A DNA stretch of 9,777 bases from Eubacteriales bacterium. GTDB taxonomy: Bacteria > Bacillota > Clostridia > Peptostreptococcales > Anaerovoracaceae. A program made the translations under genes and the position numbers. Below the pieces are notes generated by a model. It did not search any database and was not told where the DNA came from. It saw nothing but the letters and a program-made list of their open reading frames with translations. Position 1 is the first letter of the stretch; the number at the start of each line of letters is the position of its first letter. Location: NCBI GenBank assembly GCA_028680875.1, contig JAQUJQ010000046.1, forward strand, positions 1 to 9,777, written 5' to 3'. Shown here piece after piece: positions 1 through 6,175 of this stretch.

Positions 1-1
1 C

Positions 2-298
2 CGTGAGACCATTGATCGAACCTTCGATACTTTTCAAGCCAAACATTTAGTTTTATCCTTTAGAGGAGTTACTTTTATGGACAGTGCCGGTGTGGGAGTG
101 GTAATGGGCAGGTTCAATAAGGTAAGAGAGAAAAAGGGGCGTCTGGCGGTAGTGGAATGCAGTGAATATATCAATCGAATTTTCGATATGGCAGCTATTT
201 ATACTATTGCGAAATATTTTCCGACATCGGCCGAAGCAATTAGAGCCTTGCAAGAGCAAGAAGAGGAGGGAGTACTATGGAATACACCAACCAAATAA
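2..298 (+). CDS. spoIIAA: Anti-anti-sigma factor SpoIIAA, 3' part (5' end outside window)
   Basis: SpoIIAA is the cytoplasmic STAS-domain protein that, when dephosphorylated by SpoIIE, binds SpoIIAB and frees sigma-F in the forespore. The frame is open from base 2, so the start lies upstream of the window; 98 residues are visible and, judged against the roughly 117-residue Bacillus protein from memory, about 28 are missing. The motif FMDSAGVGVVMGRF (codons from base 74) is the STAS phosphorylation site; its Ser (83-85) matches the serine that SpoIIAB phosphorylates. The later segment RIFDMAAIYTIAKYF matches the family's RLFDMSGL-type helix. The C-terminal EQEEEG stretch is acidic. An ATG at 77 is internal and not the true start. 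The stop overlaps the spoIIAB start by 22 bp, implying translational coupling. The family assignment is firm because of the motif and the following genes. Confidence 0.95.
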   Translation, partial: RETIDRTFDTFQAKHLVLSFRGVTFMDSAGVGVVMGRFNKVREKKGRLAVVECSEYINRIFDMAAIYTIAKYFPTSAEAIRALQEQEEEGVLWNTPTK

Positions 299-720
299 AG
301 TTAGAAATGTGGAATCGCTCAGAAAATGAGGCTCTGGCGAGAACTATGGCCGCCGCTTTTGCTGCTCAACTAGATCCTACAGTGGAGGAACTGACGGAAA
401 TCAAAACTGCAATCTCAGAGGCGGTAAGCAATGCAATCATCCATGGTTATAAGAAGGATAAAAATGGGATTATACGCTTAGAATTGTCGTTTGATCAATC
501 CGGGAAGTTAATTATGTTGGTGGAGGATCAGGGCGTGGGGATTGAAGATATCGAAAAGGCAATGGAACCCCTTTTCACCACAGGAAACAGTGAAGAAAGA
601 TCAGGAATGGGATTTACCGTAATGGAAAGTTTTATGGATAAGGTTTTGGTGGAATCCAAACTCGGAGAGGGGACCCGAGTTACCTTGATTAAAATGTTGG
701 ATCGGGCATATGGCTTTTAG
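277..720 (+). CDS. spoIIAB: Anti-sigma-F factor / serine kinase SpoIIAB
   Basis: SpoIIAB binds sigma-F and keeps it inactive; it is also the kinase that phosphorylates SpoIIAA. The 147 residues fit the family's usual 146 or so. It is a GHKL-type ATPase. The N box is EAVSNAIIHGY (residues 48-58), with the expected catalytic Glu48 and Mg-binding Asn52. The G1 box is DQGVGI (84-89). The ATP-lid and G2 region is PLFTTGNSEERSGMGFTVME (98-117). The start at 277 has a strong site, GAGGAGGG, ending 6 bases before the ATG. The gene overlaps spoIIAA upstream by 22 bp and sigF downstream by 11 bp, so the three are translated as one coupled unit, which suits a protein made in fixed ratio to its two partners. 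All motifs are intact. Confidence 0.97.
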   Translation: MEYTNQIKLEMWNRSENEALARTMAAAFAAQLDPTVEELTEIKTAISEAVSNAIIHGYKKDKNGIIRLELSFDQSGKLIMLVEDQGVGIEDIEKAMEPLFTTGNSEERSGMGFTVMESFMDKVLVESKLGEGTRVTLIKMLDRAYGF

Positions 721-1441
721 CTACGTTCCTTGCAGCAAGGAAGATACATATGACCTTATACGCCAGGCACAGTCCGGTGATGAAAGTTCCAGAGAACAGC
801 TGGTAAATCAGAATACGGGTCTTGTAAAAAATATTGCATTAAAATTTGTCAGTGGAGATCATGAATTAGAGGATTTGCTCCAGATTGGGTTCATTGGACT
901 TTTGAAAGCGGTGGACCGCTTTGATGTCAGTTATAATGTGATGTTTTCTACCTATGCTGTGCCTATGATCCTTGGAGAAATAAAACGCTATCTTAGGGAT
1001 GATGGCAGGGTTAAGGTTGGAAGACAGATTAAACAGGATGTGCGCAATATGAAACGGGCCCATGAGGCCTTCTGTCATACTCACGGCAGATCCCCCAAAA
1101 TCAGTGAGCTGGCAGAACAGATGGAACTGGACGTAGAAGATGTACTGTCACTGATGGAAGCCAGTGACGCCATGAGCAATCCGGAGAGTCTTGATGACCC
1201 GGAGCGCCAAGAAACTGCTGCGGATGACAGATTCCGTGAAGTGGAAGAACAACAGGTAATACTGATCCACCTCAAGGGAGTCATCCGCAGCCTTTCAGAA
1301 CGTGAAAGACAAATCATTGTCCTTCGCTATTTTAAAGATATGACACAGCAACAAATTGCCGACCGTTTAGGAATTTCTCAGGTCCAGGTGTCCCGGATAG
1401 AGAAACGGGTTTTGGCTAATCTTCGGCAGGAATTGGAGTAA
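710..1441 (+). CDS. sigF: Forespore-specific RNA polymerase sigma factor SigF (SpoIIAC)
   Basis: Sigma-F is the first compartment-specific sigma factor of sporulation and directs early forespore transcription. The 243 residues are close to the family length. Region 2 covers roughly residues 34-104: HELEDLLQIGFIGLLKAVDR (51-70) is the core-binding part and FSTYAVPMILGEIKRYLRDD (79-98) is the -10 recognition and melting part. Region 3 includes GRSPKISELAEQMEL (126-140). Region 4 ends in the helix-turn-helix MTQQQIADRLGISQVQVSRI (211-230). No strong Shine-Dalgarno sequence precedes the ATG at 710, so translation probably depends on coupling to spoIIAB, whose end it overlaps by 11 bp. The last 26 bp overlap the 3' end of a gene on the other strand. 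No intrinsic terminator with a T-run is visible just downstream, so spoIIA transcripts may read antisense into that gene. Confidence 0.96.
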   Translation: MAFSYVPCSKEDTYDLIRQAQSGDESSREQLVNQNTGLVKNIALKFVSGDHELEDLLQIGFIGLLKAVDRFDVSYNVMFSTYAVPMILGEIKRYLRDDGRVKVGRQIKQDVRNMKRAHEAFCHTHGRSPKISELAEQMELDVEDVLSLMEASDAMSNPESLDDPERQETAADDRFREVEEQQVILIHLKGVIRSLSERERQIIVLRYFKDMTQQQIADRLGISQVQVSRIEKRVLANLRQELE

Positions 1442-2069
1442 GCGGATGAGCCATTCCGTTCCACTCATCAGTATCCCTGTTCCATTCCGGCAAAGCTAGA
1501 ATTTCAGGAGCAGGATAGTCTACTCCCAGAATACCCACTACAACACCTTCACTATTATAGACGGGTGCAAAGGCTGACCATACCGGATCGTCCACGTCAT
1601 TATCCCAGGCTGACAAAGCAGCACTGGGTTGGCCATTTTGTGCCAACAAAAATTGGCCTTCTGTTTCGTATTGTACCATCCAATCATCCGGTTCTTCAGA
1701 ACCGTCTACAGTAATTTCATAATAATCGTCATTAGGATCCATGTCTGTCAGAATGTAGATGTAATATGCACCGCTCTCAACGCGGAATTGGTCCAGCGTA
1801 GCTTTCAAGTTATCATAGCCGGCATAATCCCGTCCCTGTCCGGATGCAAGACAGGCAGCGTATTCATCTGCCCATTCACCATCTAACTGTAAAGCGTAGT
1901 TGGCGGCAATTTCAGTGGTTTTATCGATGATCGACTGAACTTCTGTCGGGATGTCTGCCACGTTATCGCCTTGGGTTTCATTATCACCTGCGTCACCACA
2001 TGCAGTAAAAGTGGCAAAAATCAGGAAAAGTGACATCAAAATCATTAACCATTTTGAATTTCTTTTCAT
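1416..2069 (-). CDS. Putative lipoprotein with a free-standing Cache/PAS-like sensor domain
   Basis: The 217-residue product starts with a lipoprotein signal: MKRNSK, a hydrophobic stretch (about 7-20), then FTAC with Cys24 as the likely lipidated residue. The -3 position is Phe rather than the usual Leu, so the lipobox is not ideal. An acidic linker (25-38) leads to a helical segment (41-62). The remainder resembles extracytoplasmic Cache/PDC domains of chemoreceptors and sensor kinases: GAYYIYILTDMD (100-111), YYEITVDG (116-123), and PVWSAFAPVYNSEG (162-175) followed by VVVGILGVDY (176-185). In known proteins such a domain is normally joined to a membrane helix and a signalling module; none is present here, so its partner is unknown. 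The start has a strong site (AGGAGGAG, 2076-2083 on the minus strand). The 3' end overlaps sigF by 26 bp tail to tail. The domain assignment comes from pattern memory; the function is not known. Confidence 0.75.
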   Translation of the reverse strand: MKRNSKWLMILMSLFLIFATFTACGDAGDNETQGDNVADIPTEVQSIIDKTTEIAANYALQLDGEWADEYAACLASGQGRDYAGYDNLKATLDQFRVESGAYYIYILTDMDPNDDYYEITVDGSEEPDDWMVQYETEGQFLLAQNGQPSAALSAWDNDVDDPVWSAFAPVYNSEGVVVGILGVDYPAPEILALPEWNRDTDEWNGMAHPLTPIPAED

Positions 2070-2110
2070 TTTATTCTCCTCCTAAAAACATGATATATCC
2101 TATGATTTTT

Positions 2111-2139
2111 ATCGTAGCATAGCTTCTATAAAAAAACAA
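2111..2139 (-). promoter_or_regulatory. Candidate sigma-A promoter of the lipoprotein gene
   Basis: On the minus strand TTGTTT (2134-2139) is followed after 17 bases by TACGAT (2111-2116), about 40 bases upstream of the start codon. Spacing is ideal, but the -10 matches only 4 of 6 consensus bases. The DNA is AT-rich, so chance matches are common. Confidence 0.35.
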
Positions 2140-2217
2140 GACTGTAAAAAAATAGATTGTTAAAATTTTCATATAAATTTAATAATATTTTAAAATAATA
2201 CACAAAAACAGTTGCAT

Positions 2218-2246
2218 TTTATATAAAAATGTTGTTTACTGATAAT
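2218..2246 (+). promoter_or_regulatory. Candidate promoter of the acd-etfB-etfA operon
   Basis: TTTATA (2218-2223, 4 of 6 against TTGACA) and GATAAT (2241-2246, 5 of 6 against TATAAT) are separated by 17 bases. The implied transcription start near 2252 falls on the left half of the Rex-like palindrome at 2251-2268, the geometry expected for repression by blocking initiation. The region is AT-rich, so the exact hexamers remain uncertain. Confidence 0.45.
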
Positions 2247-2250
2247 GAGG

Positions 2251-2268
2251 ATGTTAATTTTATAACAA
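2251..2268 (+). promoter_or_regulatory. Probable Rex (NADH/NAD+-sensing repressor) operator
   Basis: The sequence ATGTTAATTTTATAACAA matches the clostridial Rex consensus TTGTTAANNNNTTAACAA at 12 of its 14 specified bases and keeps the core TGTTA-N6-TAACA perfectly. It lies 57 bases upstream of the acd start codon and just downstream of a candidate -10 element. Rex controls butyryl-CoA dehydrogenase/Etf operons in several Clostridia, so site and gene content agree. The site was recognised by eye against a remembered consensus. A rex gene is not in this window. Confidence 0.62.
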
Positions 2269-2325
2269 TCTGATAAATAAAACAATGATTATTTTGATAG
2301 ATAATAAGATGATAGGAGGCTAAAA

Positions 2326-3471
2326 ATGAACTTTCAATTAACGAAGGAACAGGAATTCGTAAGAAAAATGGTGAGAGAGTTTGCATTAAACGAAGTAGAA
2401 CCTATTGCTGCGGAAATCGATAAAGAACATAGATTCCCGGTGGAAACAGTTGAAAAAATGGCACACTACGGACTTTTGGGTGTTCCATTTCCAAAGAAGT
2501 ACGGTGGGGCCGGCGGAGATCATATCGCTTATGCCATTACCGTCGAAGAACTTTCAAGAGTTTGCGGATCAACAGGAGTTATATGTTCTGCTCACACATC
2601 CTTATGTGGCTGGCCGCTTTGGGTCTATGGTACTGAAGAGCAAAAACAGAAATATCTTGTACCGATAAACAAGGGAGAAAAATTAGGCGCTTTTGGACTT
2701 ACAGAACCTAATGCAGGAACCGATGCAGCCGGACAGCAAACCAGGGCTGTAGACCGTGGAGATCATTGGGAATTGAACGGGACAAAAATATTCATAACAA
2801 ATGGTGGCTATGCGGATGTTTTCATTATTATGGCCATGACCGACAAGAAGAAGGGGACTAGAGGCGGAGTCAGTTCTTTTATTGTAGAAAAGGATTTTCC
2901 GGGTTTTTCAATAGGGAAAATCGAGGATAAGATGGGTATCTGTGCATCATCCACTACCGAGCTGGTTTTTCAAAACTGTATTGTACCCAAGGAGAATTTG
3001 TTGGGTGAATTAGGGCAAGGTTTTAAAATTGCAATGTCTACTTTAGACGGAGGCCGTATCGGAATTGCCTCCCAGGCATTGGGAATTGCCCAGGGTGCTT
3101 TTGATGAAACCGTTAACTATATGAAAGAAAGAAAGCAATTTGGAAGAAGTCTTTCTAAGTTTCAGGCACTTCAGTTTGAAATGGCAGATATGAAAACCAG
3201 AATTGAAGCTGCCAGGCTTTTAGTTTATCAAGCAGCGGATATGAAGGATAAAGGACTTAAATATGGACCAAATTCAGCAATGGCTAAGCTCTTTGCAGCA
3301 GAAACCGCAATGTATGTAACTACTAAAGCTGTCCAATTCCATGGAGGCTATGGATTTATTAAGGATTACCCGGTAGAGAGAATGATGCGAGACGCAAAAA
3401 TTACGGAAATCTACGAAGGTACATCTGAGGTCCAGAAAATGGTTATTGCTGCGGATATCTTCGGTAAATAA
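2326..3471 (+). CDS. Short-chain acyl-CoA dehydrogenase (butyryl-CoA dehydrogenase-like)
   Basis: This is a cytoplasmic FAD enzyme that interconverts an acyl-CoA and its 2-enoyl-CoA, exchanging electrons with the Etf encoded next to it. The 381 residues are the standard length. Features in order: the N-terminal helical domain with ELSRVCGSTGVICSAHTSL (75-93); the FAD/substrate loop GAFGLTEPNAGTDA (121-134); the beta domain with FITNGGYADVFIIMAMTD (156-173); STLDGGRIGIASQALGIAQG (238-257); QFHGGYGFIKDYPVERMMRD (337-356); and IYEGTSEVQ (362-370), whose Glu364 is the expected catalytic base. It closely resembles clostridial Bcd, but the related acrylyl- and caffeyl-CoA reductases share these motifs. 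No crotonase, hydroxybutyryl-CoA dehydrogenase or thiolase gene is nearby, so the substrate is open. AGGAGG (2314-2319) sits 6 bases before the start. It is the first gene of the operon; etfB follows after 20 bp. Confidence 0.93.
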   Translation: MNFQLTKEQEFVRKMVREFALNEVEPIAAEIDKEHRFPVETVEKMAHYGLLGVPFPKKYGGAGGDHIAYAITVEELSRVCGSTGVICSAHTSLCGWPLWVYGTEEQKQKYLVPINKGEKLGAFGLTEPNAGTDAAGQQTRAVDRGDHWELNGTKIFITNGGYADVFIIMAMTDKKKGTRGGVSSFIVEKDFPGFSIGKIEDKMGICASSTTELVFQNCIVPKENLLGELGQGFKIAMSTLDGGRIGIASQALGIAQGAFDETVNYMKERKQFGRSLSKFQALQFEMADMKTRIEAARLLVYQAADMKDKGLKYGPNSAMAKLFAAETAMYVTTKAVQFHGGYGFIKDYPVERMMRDAKITEIYEGTSEVQKMVIAADIFGK

Positions 3472-3491
3472 ACCATAAGGAGGATGGAATA

Positions 3492-4289
3492 ATGGCATTA
3501 AAGATAATTGTATGTGCAAAACAGGTTCCGGATACAAATGAAGTAAAGATTGATCCGGTAAAGAATACTCTGATAAGGGAAGGTGTTCCAAGCATTTTAA
3601 ATCACGATGATGCAAATGCCCTGGAAGAGGCGTTAAAAATAAAGGATCAGTATCCGGATACCCATATTACAGTAGTAACTATGGGCCCACCTCAAGCAAA
3701 GGATCTGCTTATCGAATGTTTGGCTATGGGAGCTGATGAAGGAATTTTGGTATCAGACAGAGCATTAGGTGGTTCTGACACGTGGGCTACTTCTAACGCA
3801 TTGACGGCTGCAGTAAAAAAGATCGGTAAATTTGATATACTTTTTGCCGGTCGCCAGGCTATTGATGGAGATACAGCCCAGGTAGGCCCTCAGATTGCTG
3901 AAAAACTAGGTTTTCCACAAGTAACCTATGTAAAAGAATTTTCAATGAATGAGAAAAACATTACAGTGAAGCGGGCATTGGAAGATGGCTATGAAGTAAT
4001 TCAGCTTCAAATGCCTTGTGTGCTGACAACAATTAAAGAATTAAACACACCTCGCTATATGACTATAGGTGGTATTTATGATGCTGTTAAGAGAGATATA
4101 CCCACTTGGGGTGCACGGGAGTTGGAGATCGATTTAAATACAGTTGGCTTAGACGCTTCTCCTACCAACGTTTTTCGTTCATTTACACCTGCACCCAAGG
4201 GTAAAGGAATGATGCTGGAATGTGATTGTGAGAAAGACACAGCCAAGGTATTATTGGAAAAACTCGTTGAAAAGCATGTAATCTCATAG
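3492..4289 (+). CDS. etfB: Electron transfer flavoprotein beta subunit EtfB
   Basis: EtfB pairs with EtfA to shuttle electrons to or from the acyl-CoA dehydrogenase; in bifurcating Etfs it carries the second FAD and the NADH site. At 265 residues it is normal length. Visible family motifs are the N-terminal strand and loop KIIVCAKQVPDT (4-15), the VVTMGPPQA loop with the following helix (61-69), and LFAGRQAIDGDTAQVGPQIA (117-136), which forms the nucleotide/flavin pocket. TTIKELNTPRYMT (179-191) is the usual Etf-beta signature region. The C-terminal arm (about 232-265) that normally contacts the dehydrogenase is present and has a CxC pair (Cys244, Cys246) of unknown meaning. AAGGAGG (3477-3483) precedes the ATG. 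The TAG stop lies within the AGGAGG of etfA, so the two are probably translationally coupled. Confidence 0.94.
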   Translation: MALKIIVCAKQVPDTNEVKIDPVKNTLIREGVPSILNHDDANALEEALKIKDQYPDTHITVVTMGPPQAKDLLIECLAMGADEGILVSDRALGGSDTWATSNALTAAVKKIGKFDILFAGRQAIDGDTAQVGPQIAEKLGFPQVTYVKEFSMNEKNITVKRALEDGYEVIQLQMPCVLTTIKELNTPRYMTIGGIYDAVKRDIPTWGARELEIDLNTVGLDASPTNVFRSFTPAPKGKGMMLECDCEKDTAKVLLEKLVEKHVIS

Positions 4290-4301
4290 GAGGAATGAAG
4301 A

Positions 4302-5567
4302 ATGGCAATTCTGGTTAGTAAAGATAAATGCAGGGGCTGTAAAATGTGTGTAAGAGCTTGCCCCTTTGAAGCTATTGACATGGTTGATCAAAAAGCTGTT
4401 ATTAATGAAAAATGTACTGCTTGCGGTCAGTGTATAGGGATATGTCCCTTTGAAGCCATTGAAAAAACACCTGATAAGGAAGGCCCGGTCGATTTGTCCG
4501 ATTATAGAAATGTTTGGGTTTTTGCTGAACAAAGAGCCGGTAAATTAATGAACGTGGCAATTGAATTACTTGGTGAAGGCAGTAAACTTTCAAAAGAAAT
4601 AGGTGACAGAAAGGTATGTGCCCTGTTGATTGGCTATCAAACAGATCATCTCATCCCCGAACTGTTCGCCTACGGTGCTGATAGGGTTTATCAAATTGAT
4701 GATCCCTTGCTTGAGAATTATACCACGGATGGATACACAAAGGTGATGGCAGATGCTATCTGCGAATATAAGCCGGAAATCGTGCTGTATGGTGCAACTC
4801 ATATCGGTAGAGACTTGGCTCCCAGGGTAGCCGCAAGATTAGATACCGGGCTGACTGCAGACTGTACCAGGCTGGACGTTAGTCTGAAAAACTATATTCA
4901 ATATTTAGATACCTGTACCACATTGGATACTTCGAGTATAGATCCTAATTCGCAGGATAAAAACCTGAAGCAAACCAGACCGGCTTTCGGTGGAAATATT
5001 ATGGCAACCATCGTTTGCCCCAAAACAAGACCTCAAATGGCTACGGTCAGACCAGGTGTCATGACAAAGCTGGAAAAGGATGAAACCAGAAAAGGGGAAC
5101 TTATCAAGGTACAGCATAAGCTGGCTGAATCTGATATTAGAACTAAGGTTGTTGAAGTCGTGAAGGCTGCCAAAGAGATGGTATCTCTTACCGATGCGAA
5201 GATTATCTGTTCCGGCGGGCGGGGTTTAGGAGACCCCTCAGGTTTTGAACTTATTCAGAAGCTGGCAGATACAGTAGGCGGAGTTGTAGGCTCTTCAAGA
5301 GCTGCCGTTGATGCAGGATGGATTGACCATTCTCACCAAGTAGGTCAAACAGGAACTACTGTGAAACCTAAAATTTATATCGCCTGTGGGATTTCCGGTG
5401 CGATTCAGCATCTGGCCGGTATGCAAACTTCGGATGTCATCGTTGCCATCAATAAAGACCCGGATGCTCCCATTTTTGAAGTGGCAGACTATGGAATAGT
5501 AGGAGATCTTTACAAGGTGATCCCGGAAATTATAGAAGAATGGTCTTGTACATGTAATAATAATTAG
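4302..5567 (+). CDS. etfA: EtfA with an N-terminal 2[4Fe-4S] ferredoxin domain
   Basis: The 421-residue protein is longer than a plain EtfA (about 320-340) because of an N-terminal ferredoxin module. That module has two complete cluster motifs, CRGCKMCVRACP (Cys10, 13, 16, 20) and CTACGQCIGICP (Cys38, 41, 44, 48). From about residue 68 it is EtfA: the alpha/beta domain VWVFAEQRAGKL (71-82), GATHIGRDLAPRVAARLDTG (164-183), then the FAD-binding signature GSSRAAVDAGWIDHSHQVGQ (330-349), continuing to IYIACGISGAIQHLAGM (358-374). This layout is known from CarE of the caffeyl-CoA reductase complex and related bifurcating Etfs, where the extra clusters are thought to pass electrons to or from ferredoxin. 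AGGAGG (4288-4293) precedes the start. The tail SCTCNNN is unusual. It is the last gene of the operon; a palindrome covers its stop and a terminator follows. Confidence 0.95.
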   Translation: MAILVSKDKCRGCKMCVRACPFEAIDMVDQKAVINEKCTACGQCIGICPFEAIEKTPDKEGPVDLSDYRNVWVFAEQRAGKLMNVAIELLGEGSKLSKEIGDRKVCALLIGYQTDHLIPELFAYGADRVYQIDDPLLENYTTDGYTKVMADAICEYKPEIVLYGATHIGRDLAPRVAARLDTGLTADCTRLDVSLKNYIQYLDTCTTLDTSSIDPNSQDKNLKQTRPAFGGNIMATIVCPKTRPQMATVRPGVMTKLEKDETRKGELIKVQHKLAESDIRTKVVEVVKAAKEMVSLTDAKIICSGGRGLGDPSGFELIQKLADTVGGVVGSSRAAVDAGWIDHSHQVGQTGTTVKPKIYIACGISGAIQHLAGMQTSDVIVAINKDPDAPIFEVADYGIVGDLYKVIPEIIEEWSCTCNNN

Positions 5568-5582
5568 TCTAAGACTAATTAT
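5560..5582. repeat. Perfect 23-nt palindrome at the etfA stop codon
   Basis: Two 11-bp arms, ATAATTAGTCT and AGACTAATTAT, flank a single A. The etfA stop TAG (5565-5567) lies in the left arm. The 1-nt centre makes an RNA hairpin form only with a few opened pairs, so it could equally be a DNA dyad for a dimeric protein. It abuts the terminator that begins at 5583. Confidence 0.7.
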
Positions 5583-5620
5583 AAAAAAGGTGTGAGTAAA
5601 TAACTCGCATCTTTTTTTAT
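5583..5620 (+). terminator. Rho-independent terminator of acd-etfB-etfA
   Basis: The arm AAAAAAGGTGTGAGT (5583-5597) pairs with ACTCGCATCTTTTTT (5603-5617) across the loop AAATA. The 15-bp stem contains two G-U pairs, and the run TTTTTTT (5612-5618) supplies the U-tract. The A-run on the 5' side means it could also act in reverse. It should insulate the spoVA genes from the metabolic operon. Confidence 0.88.
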
Positions 5621-5637
5621 TTTCCTACTCCTTTTCA

Positions 5638-5674
5638 AATTATTTTTGCAACTGCTGGAAAGAATATATATAAA
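5638..5674 (+). promoter_or_regulatory. Candidate forespore (sigma-F/G) or sigma-A-like promoter of spoVAC-D-E
   Basis: GGAAAGAATA (5657-5666) fits the remembered sigma-F -10 pattern GGNNANAHTR at every specified base, with a weak -35, AATTA (5638-5642), 14 bases upstream. An overlapping sigma-A-like pair, TTGCAA (5646-5651) and TATAAA (5669-5674) with 17-base spacing, is an alternative reading. spoVA operons are forespore-expressed in studied species, which favours the first reading. The terminator just upstream means some promoter must lie here. Confidence 0.4.
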
Positions 5675-5698
5675 TGTTTCAAAAGAGGAGATTTTATC

Positions 5699-6145
5699 AT
5701 GTTTAGCAATGAAAAGGCAAAATCCTATGAACAATATGTGAGTCAATTTACGCCAAAACCAAAGTATTTTTACAATGCTGTCAAGGCTTTCGTAATAGGA
5801 GGGCTAATCTGTATGGCAGCTTATTATGTTCAATCTATATTAATTGAAAAAGGAATGGGAAAAGGCGATGCAGGTACTATTGTAACTATATTATTAATAT
5901 GTACCGCTCAGCTGTTGACAGGATTTGGCTGGTTTGATTCCATTGCAAAATTTGCCGGTGGCGGAGTGATTGTTCCTATTACCGGTTTTGCTAACTCTAT
6001 GGTATCTCCCGCTATGGAATTTAAGAAGGAAGGCCTTGTATTGGGAGCCGGTTCCAAGCTTTTTACAATAGCAGGGCCTGTGTTAGTTTGGGGGATCTCT
6101 ACTTCAGTGGTCATAGGGATTATTTATTGGTTACTTACAAAATAG
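5699..6145 (+). CDS. spoVAC: Stage V sporulation protein AC (SpoVA channel membrane subunit)
   Basis: SpoVAC is an integral inner-membrane protein of the forespore that forms part of the channel for Ca-dipicolinate uptake during sporulation and release in germination; in Bacillus it behaves as a mechanosensitive channel. The 148 residues match the usual 150 or so. Family marks are the N-terminal FTPKPKYFYNAVKAFVIGGL (17-36), QLLTGFGWFDSIAKFAGGG (71-89), VPITGFANSMVSPAMEFKKE (92-111) and GLVLGAGSKLFTIAGPVLVW (112-131). Hydrophobic segments lie at about 29-48, 58-79, 85-101 and 122-146. GAGGAG (5685-5690) precedes the start by 8 bases. It heads the spoVAC-D-E set; spoVAD follows after 30 bp. 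No spoVAA or spoVAB is present, as is usual for Clostridia. Confidence 0.95.
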   Translation: MFSNEKAKSYEQYVSQFTPKPKYFYNAVKAFVIGGLICMAAYYVQSILIEKGMGKGDAGTIVTILLICTAQLLTGFGWFDSIAKFAGGGVIVPITGFANSMVSPAMEFKKEGLVLGAGSKLFTIAGPVLVWGISTSVVIGIIYWLLTK

Positions 6146-6175
6146 AGTAAGAGGAAAGGAACAATAAGAGCAATT

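Noticed and set aside
1444..1468. Stem GATGAG ... CTCATC just after sigF as a terminator
   Set aside because: The stem is only 6 bp with a 13-base loop and no T-run follows, so it is not a convincing intrinsic terminator.
2157..2174. Second Rex-like site TTGTTAAAATTTTCATAT near the lipoprotein promoter
   Set aside because: The left half is perfect but the right half matches only 4 of 7 positions, and the DNA is very AT-rich, so it is probably chance.
2169..2204. Possible mother-cell sigma-E promoter (TCATATAA ... AATACACA) before acd, as for the mmg operon of Bacillus
   Set aside because: The spacing between elements is about 20 bases rather than the roughly 14 expected, and the -10 end base does not match.
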